From the NCBI GenBank assembly GCA_905331475.1, contig CAJNYU010002381.1:1-64000 (forward strand): DNA of 64,000 nt. The letters are read 5' to 3'. The notes below the pieces were generated by a model, which saw only the letters and a list, made by a program, of their open reading frames with translations, had not been told where the DNA came from and did not search any database. This DNA is from Rotaria socialis (taxonomy: Eukaryota; Rotifera; Eurotatoria; Philodinida; Philodinidae). The translations under genes and the position numbers were made by a program. The first letter of the stretch is position 1; each line of letters opens with the position of its first letter. Below, in pieces: positions 60,779-64,000 of the stretch.

Positions 60779-62561
60779 TCAAGAAGCATTAGAAGTTCTT
60801 TTGGAATTATCCGAAGATACATCTTTATGTTTACGTCTTTTCGGAAGTGCAAATGCAGGTGGATTGACAATTGTCTTCTGATGAATTATTGTTGATTGAT
60901 CGATTGTGCTCAAGTTTTTTAATACTTTTGGTAAGATTTCAGTAAGTAATTCATTTTCTGTGGCTTTGAAATGTGAATTTTTCCATGCTTGTCGAAGTTC
61001 ATTCAAAATTGTTTTGTAATTCGGTCCTTGTTTAACACCTTTTAAGGCAAGCATTCCTGCAGATATCGGAAAATTCGGTATTGTCCAATCTGTTAATTGT
61101 TGAACTTCATGAAGATGATATTGATATTTAAGTAATTCAATAATTTTTTCTTTTATCATTGGATCAAATAAATATAAATCAATCAGTAAATCTTTATATG
61201 GTTTCAATGGATCGGTGGATGACGGATCAAGTATTGATATTGAATCACGATATGCGACCAACAATTGAGATAAACGACGACATTCATTGGAATATTTCAT
61301 ACGTTGTTCAAATTTAGATAACTAAATTACAAAAAAATGAATTTGGATTATTTCTTATTGAATAAATTACTTCATTCATATCACGAAAAAGTTTTGTTAG
61401 AATAGTTAGAGCCTCTGGCTTAGCATGATGACATTTTCTCCAATGATCTTCTATTTGATTTAGATCGACATCCGATGGAATACCTATATGAAATATAACA
61501 ACAGTTATTAAAATTAACAAAAAACTAACATTAACTAACCAAGATATTGACCAATATTCTGTTCAAGCATCTTTCTTAGTACTGAGCCAGCATTGCGTCC
61601 TTCAGCAGTGCGCTTGAGTTCAACCCATAGACGTTCACCAGAAATATCTACGAGAAAAGAAAGAAATTCTCTCATAGATAAATTTATTTCGTTCTGCATA
61701 CTTTGTAAACCATTGGCATTCTCTCGTATTGCTCGTAATGTTTCTTCATCATGTGTAGCATTATCATTGGCAAGACGACCGAAAAATCTTTTAAAAAATA
61801 AAAAATAAATCTTATGAAATTCTACGAAGACAGTCACTTACCGAAAATATCTAAGAATACGAAGATAATCTTCACGAATACGCTCAACAGGATCGCCCAC
61901 AAAACGAATACGCCGATGTTCGAGATCATCAATACCATTAAAATAATCATATACAACTCCTTCGAAATCTAAAACATGAGTTTTCACATCTGTTATATTT
62001 TTTTCTCAAATTCATTCGAAAAAACTAACCAAGAAATAGAGCATTTATGGTAAGATCTCTTCGACTAGCGTCTAATTGCCAATCTTGAGTATATTCTACT
62101 ACCGCATGCCGTCCGTCAGTAGCTAAATCGACTCGTAATGTTGTTACTTCAAAATTATCCTTATCATCAATACGAGCAGTAATCGTTCCATGTTTTTCTC
62201 CGTTCGCATTAATCAGTCGTATATTTGCTTCGTTTAACATCGTTTTGACTTGTTCAGGTGTTGCTGTTGTAGCAAAATCTACATCATGCGGATTAATACC
62301 CATTAGAATATCACGTACAGCACCACCTGCAACACGTAATTCATGTTGATTTGATTTAAATAGTTCAACTAATTTCAATAGACTTGGTGTTAATAAAGTT
62401 CGATATTCTGGCGTATCGATCTTTTGTTTTATTAATGCTTTCGATTGCGCCCGATAACGAACCGCTACTGGTGTCCGAGAATACCATTTATAGGAAGGAA
62501 ATACGTTTGTTAAAATGGATTTGAATAAAAACAAACGATTATATTGAAAACATACTACCAT
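60779..62561 (-). CDS. TRNT1: CCA-adding tRNA nucleotidyltransferase TRNT1, 520 aa
   Basis: Adds the 3' CCA to mitochondrial and cytosolic tRNAs (class II). Exons 62030-62561, 61842-61968, 61540-61787, 61371-61483, 60779-61321 (521 codons with stop). The N-terminal about 40 residues are basic/aromatic with few acids, as in a mitochondrial presequence. Motif [10 protein letters not shown] (76-84) followed by DVDFAT, whose two Asp (93, 95) bind metal. Motif [10 protein letters not shown] (about 167-175). Motif D: EDYLRILR (about 210-217), the EDxxR template for ATP/CTP. Head, neck and tail helices follow ([20 protein letters not shown]). The end ([12 protein letters not shown]) is basic and adds length beyond the human 434 residues. 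The ATG sits directly after a long CT tract ending in AG, suggesting a leader intron or trans-splicing acceptor. Confidence 0.96.
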
Positions 62562-62586
62562 CTAGAGAGAGAGAGAGAGAGAGAAA
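62562..62586 (-). promoter_or_regulatory. CT tract + AG abutting the TRNT1 start codon
   Basis: On the minus strand an uninterrupted run of CT dinucleotides ends in CTAG immediately before the ATG at 62561. This is a strong acceptor: either a 5' UTR intron ends here or a spliced leader is added in trans, as reported for bdelloids. A similar T-rich acceptor abuts the REV7 start at 18188. Confidence 0.5.
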
Positions 62587-62919
62587 AGGCAAAATCAATA
62601 CTGCAAAAAAAAACATTTCGTGTTCGTGTTCGTTTCTATTTTAATTTTATGCATGAGAAAAAATATTAAAATTTTCGATGATTGGCATTTTATTTTTGTG
62701 TACAAACATACATCAAGTAATCATCGCATTGCTTTGGATTCTTATTTCATTACAACAATCAAATTCAGCGTAAAATGTCTTTTGTTGTCATCGTTTTAAA
62801 AATGCAAATATAATGATCAAATAAATCTTTTATTGCGTTTTTTTCTCTTCATTCCTTCAAAGTACATTAACGGTATTTAAGTAGAATTACAAGACGAAAA
62901 CGATGATATTAAAAGATCG

Positions 62920-63760
62920 ATGAGTAAATCATTGAAACAGTTAAATCACATCGAACGAGTTTCTCGTCGAACACGTCATCATCAAATATATTTAAATCAA
63001 AAGCAAGATGAAAAATTCTATCAGAATTTAAATAATCTGATTGGTCAATACGAACAAACTCGTTTACGGTTAAAAGCATCGGTTAAACTTGAAAAACAAC
63101 GAAAAGATGTACTCGATATAACTGTTGAACATATTTCAAATGATCGAAAACGTCATTCATTATCGACAAATACAAAACAAATCAAACAGAAAAATATTCA
63201 AACACTTCCCCAGATCGATCCCACAGAACGATACACGAACAGTAAGATTTAGAGCTAAGAGATATTTTTGTTTGATTATTTTTATTTTCTTAGAAAATCT
63301 AAAAAATCTCCCGTCATCACCCATTAATTTACCTCCTGTTGAAACTCAATGTCGACTTTTTTCAAAGAATTGCCAATTGTATCCATGTCAGCCAGTCTAC
63401 GAATACACGAGTTTCAATACAAAAGATCACGATCAAACGTTACGACGACGAGATACTTCCGGTGACAGTTCTCATTCTGATTCGTCTTCGTCGAATCTTC
63501 AAGAATTAGTTTCAGAAATTAAAGAAAAAAAATATGAACCCGATCGTCGACAATTAGCATTGACAATCGATAATCAATATCATCTTGCTAACCGACATAA
63601 TTTTATGACACGTACAAAGGCACATCTTGACGCAGAAAGTCGTTTATTACAAGAACGATTAGCTGAAAAAACAAAATTTGACCACGATCAAGATTATCGA
63701 AATAATTTAAAGCCAGCTATCCAACGTCATCTAAAAATTTCAGCAAAATTTTGCGCATGA
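62920..63760 (+). CDS. Unrecognised basic, coiled-coil-prone protein, 262 aa
   Basis: Two exons (62920-63241, 63294-63760). The frame is closed by TAA just upstream of the ATG, so the start is well defined. The first 90 residues are basic and helical with heptad-like spacing (HIERVSRRTRHHQIYL, NNLIGQYEQTRLRLKASV, KLEKQRKDVLDI). The middle is Pro/Cys-containing (NLPSSPINLPPVETQ, CQLYPCQPVYEY). A Ser/Asp run (SGDSSHSDSSSSN) precedes a second charged helical segment (RLLQERLAEKTKFDHDQDY). There is no signal peptide or membrane segment. It may be a ciliary or cytoskeletal protein, but I do not recognise a family. It is divergent from TRNT1 (358 bp apart) and ends 22 bp before the stop of the convergent partial gene. 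Confidence 0.75.
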
Positions 63761-63782
63761 AAAACAAAGGATTATTTATTTT

Positions 63783-64000
63783 TTAAACATCTTCGTATTC
63801 GATTTCACTTGGCGCGTTTTTGTTACTTTTTTCACTTGATACCGACGAGGCCATAATACTTTTTATAATATCTTCAGTTAACAACATACCACTATTCCAT
63901 GTACTCTATATAAAAGAAAAATATCATATGAAGAGAAATTCTAAACTATTGACATACTACAAAATTAAAATTATCATCCGATGAATGATCGCGAGCATAA
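63783..64000 (-). CDS. 3' end of an unrecognised gene (partial)
   Basis: The last two exons of a minus-strand gene running off the window: 63961-64000 (reading ARDHSSDDNFNF) and 63783-63907 (STWNSGMLLTEDIIKSIM, a Ser/Lys/Asn-rich linker, then EIEYEDV and TAA). The 53 bp intron has AG next to AGTACA, and joining in phase 0 keeps both frames open. The acidic C terminus is the only distinctive trait; the family cannot be named from about 55 residues. Confidence 0.55.

Noticed and set aside
62920..63760. CFAP97-type ciliary protein
   Set aside because: Only general basic coiled-coil character matches; no signature could be aligned.
1..64000. tRNA or rRNA genes
   Set aside because: No convincing A/B box pair with cloverleaf arms and no rRNA-like block was found by reading; a tRNAscan or Infernal run would settle it.

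Overview
This is AT-rich eukaryotic DNA carrying compact multi-exon genes with mostly 45-80 bp GT-AG introns. The protein-coding genes are clearly animal (TOLLIP, REV7/MAD2L2, ISCU, pyruvate dehydrogenase E2, SMNDC1/SPF30, an endosomal Qa-syntaxin, TRNT1). Low GC, tiny introns, isolated old DNA transposons and interstitial GTGTGG/CCACAC blocks resembling the bdelloid telomere motif suggest a bdelloid rotifer. That assignment is an inference.

Layout: 0-2 kb is repetitive (a ~158 bp tandem repeat, a GGAATTCC-rich hairpin, a small element with an 8 bp target duplication). 3.6-5.3 kb holds a GLUT-like sugar transporter (-). 9.0-11.1 kb holds a HIG1-domain mitochondrial protein and TOLLIP (both -). 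14.6-18.2 kb holds an unrecognised 599-residue gene (+) converging on REV7 (-). 19.7-30.8 kb is the gene-dense core: ISCU, DLAT and SMNDC1 (all -), then a syntaxin (+) with two mutually exclusive SNARE exons, then an unrecognised 361-residue gene (+). 31.8-41.4 kb is a transposon graveyard: nested foldbacks, a 2.5 kb Tc5-like element with a broken transposase, and a mariner relic. 42.1-44.4 kb is a small secreted-protein gene with a decayed partial duplicate after its stop. 44.4-56.9 kb has no recognisable gene, but holds a regular ~201 bp x 10 diverged tandem array (51.5-53.4 kb) and a nested pair of hAT-like elements (54.4-55.4 kb). 56.9-58.1 kb is a WWE + ADP-ribosyltransferase gene interrupted by one in-frame stop. 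60.8-64.0 kb holds TRNT1 (-), an unrecognised coiled-coil-like gene (+) and the 3' end of another gene (-).

Functionally, ISCU, DLAT, the HIG1 protein and TRNT1 serve mitochondria or tRNA maturation, while TOLLIP and the syntaxin serve endosomal traffic. Nothing indicates co-transcription. Exon structures were assembled by hand from splice signals and reading phase; nearly all of the spliced genes sum to a whole number of codons.
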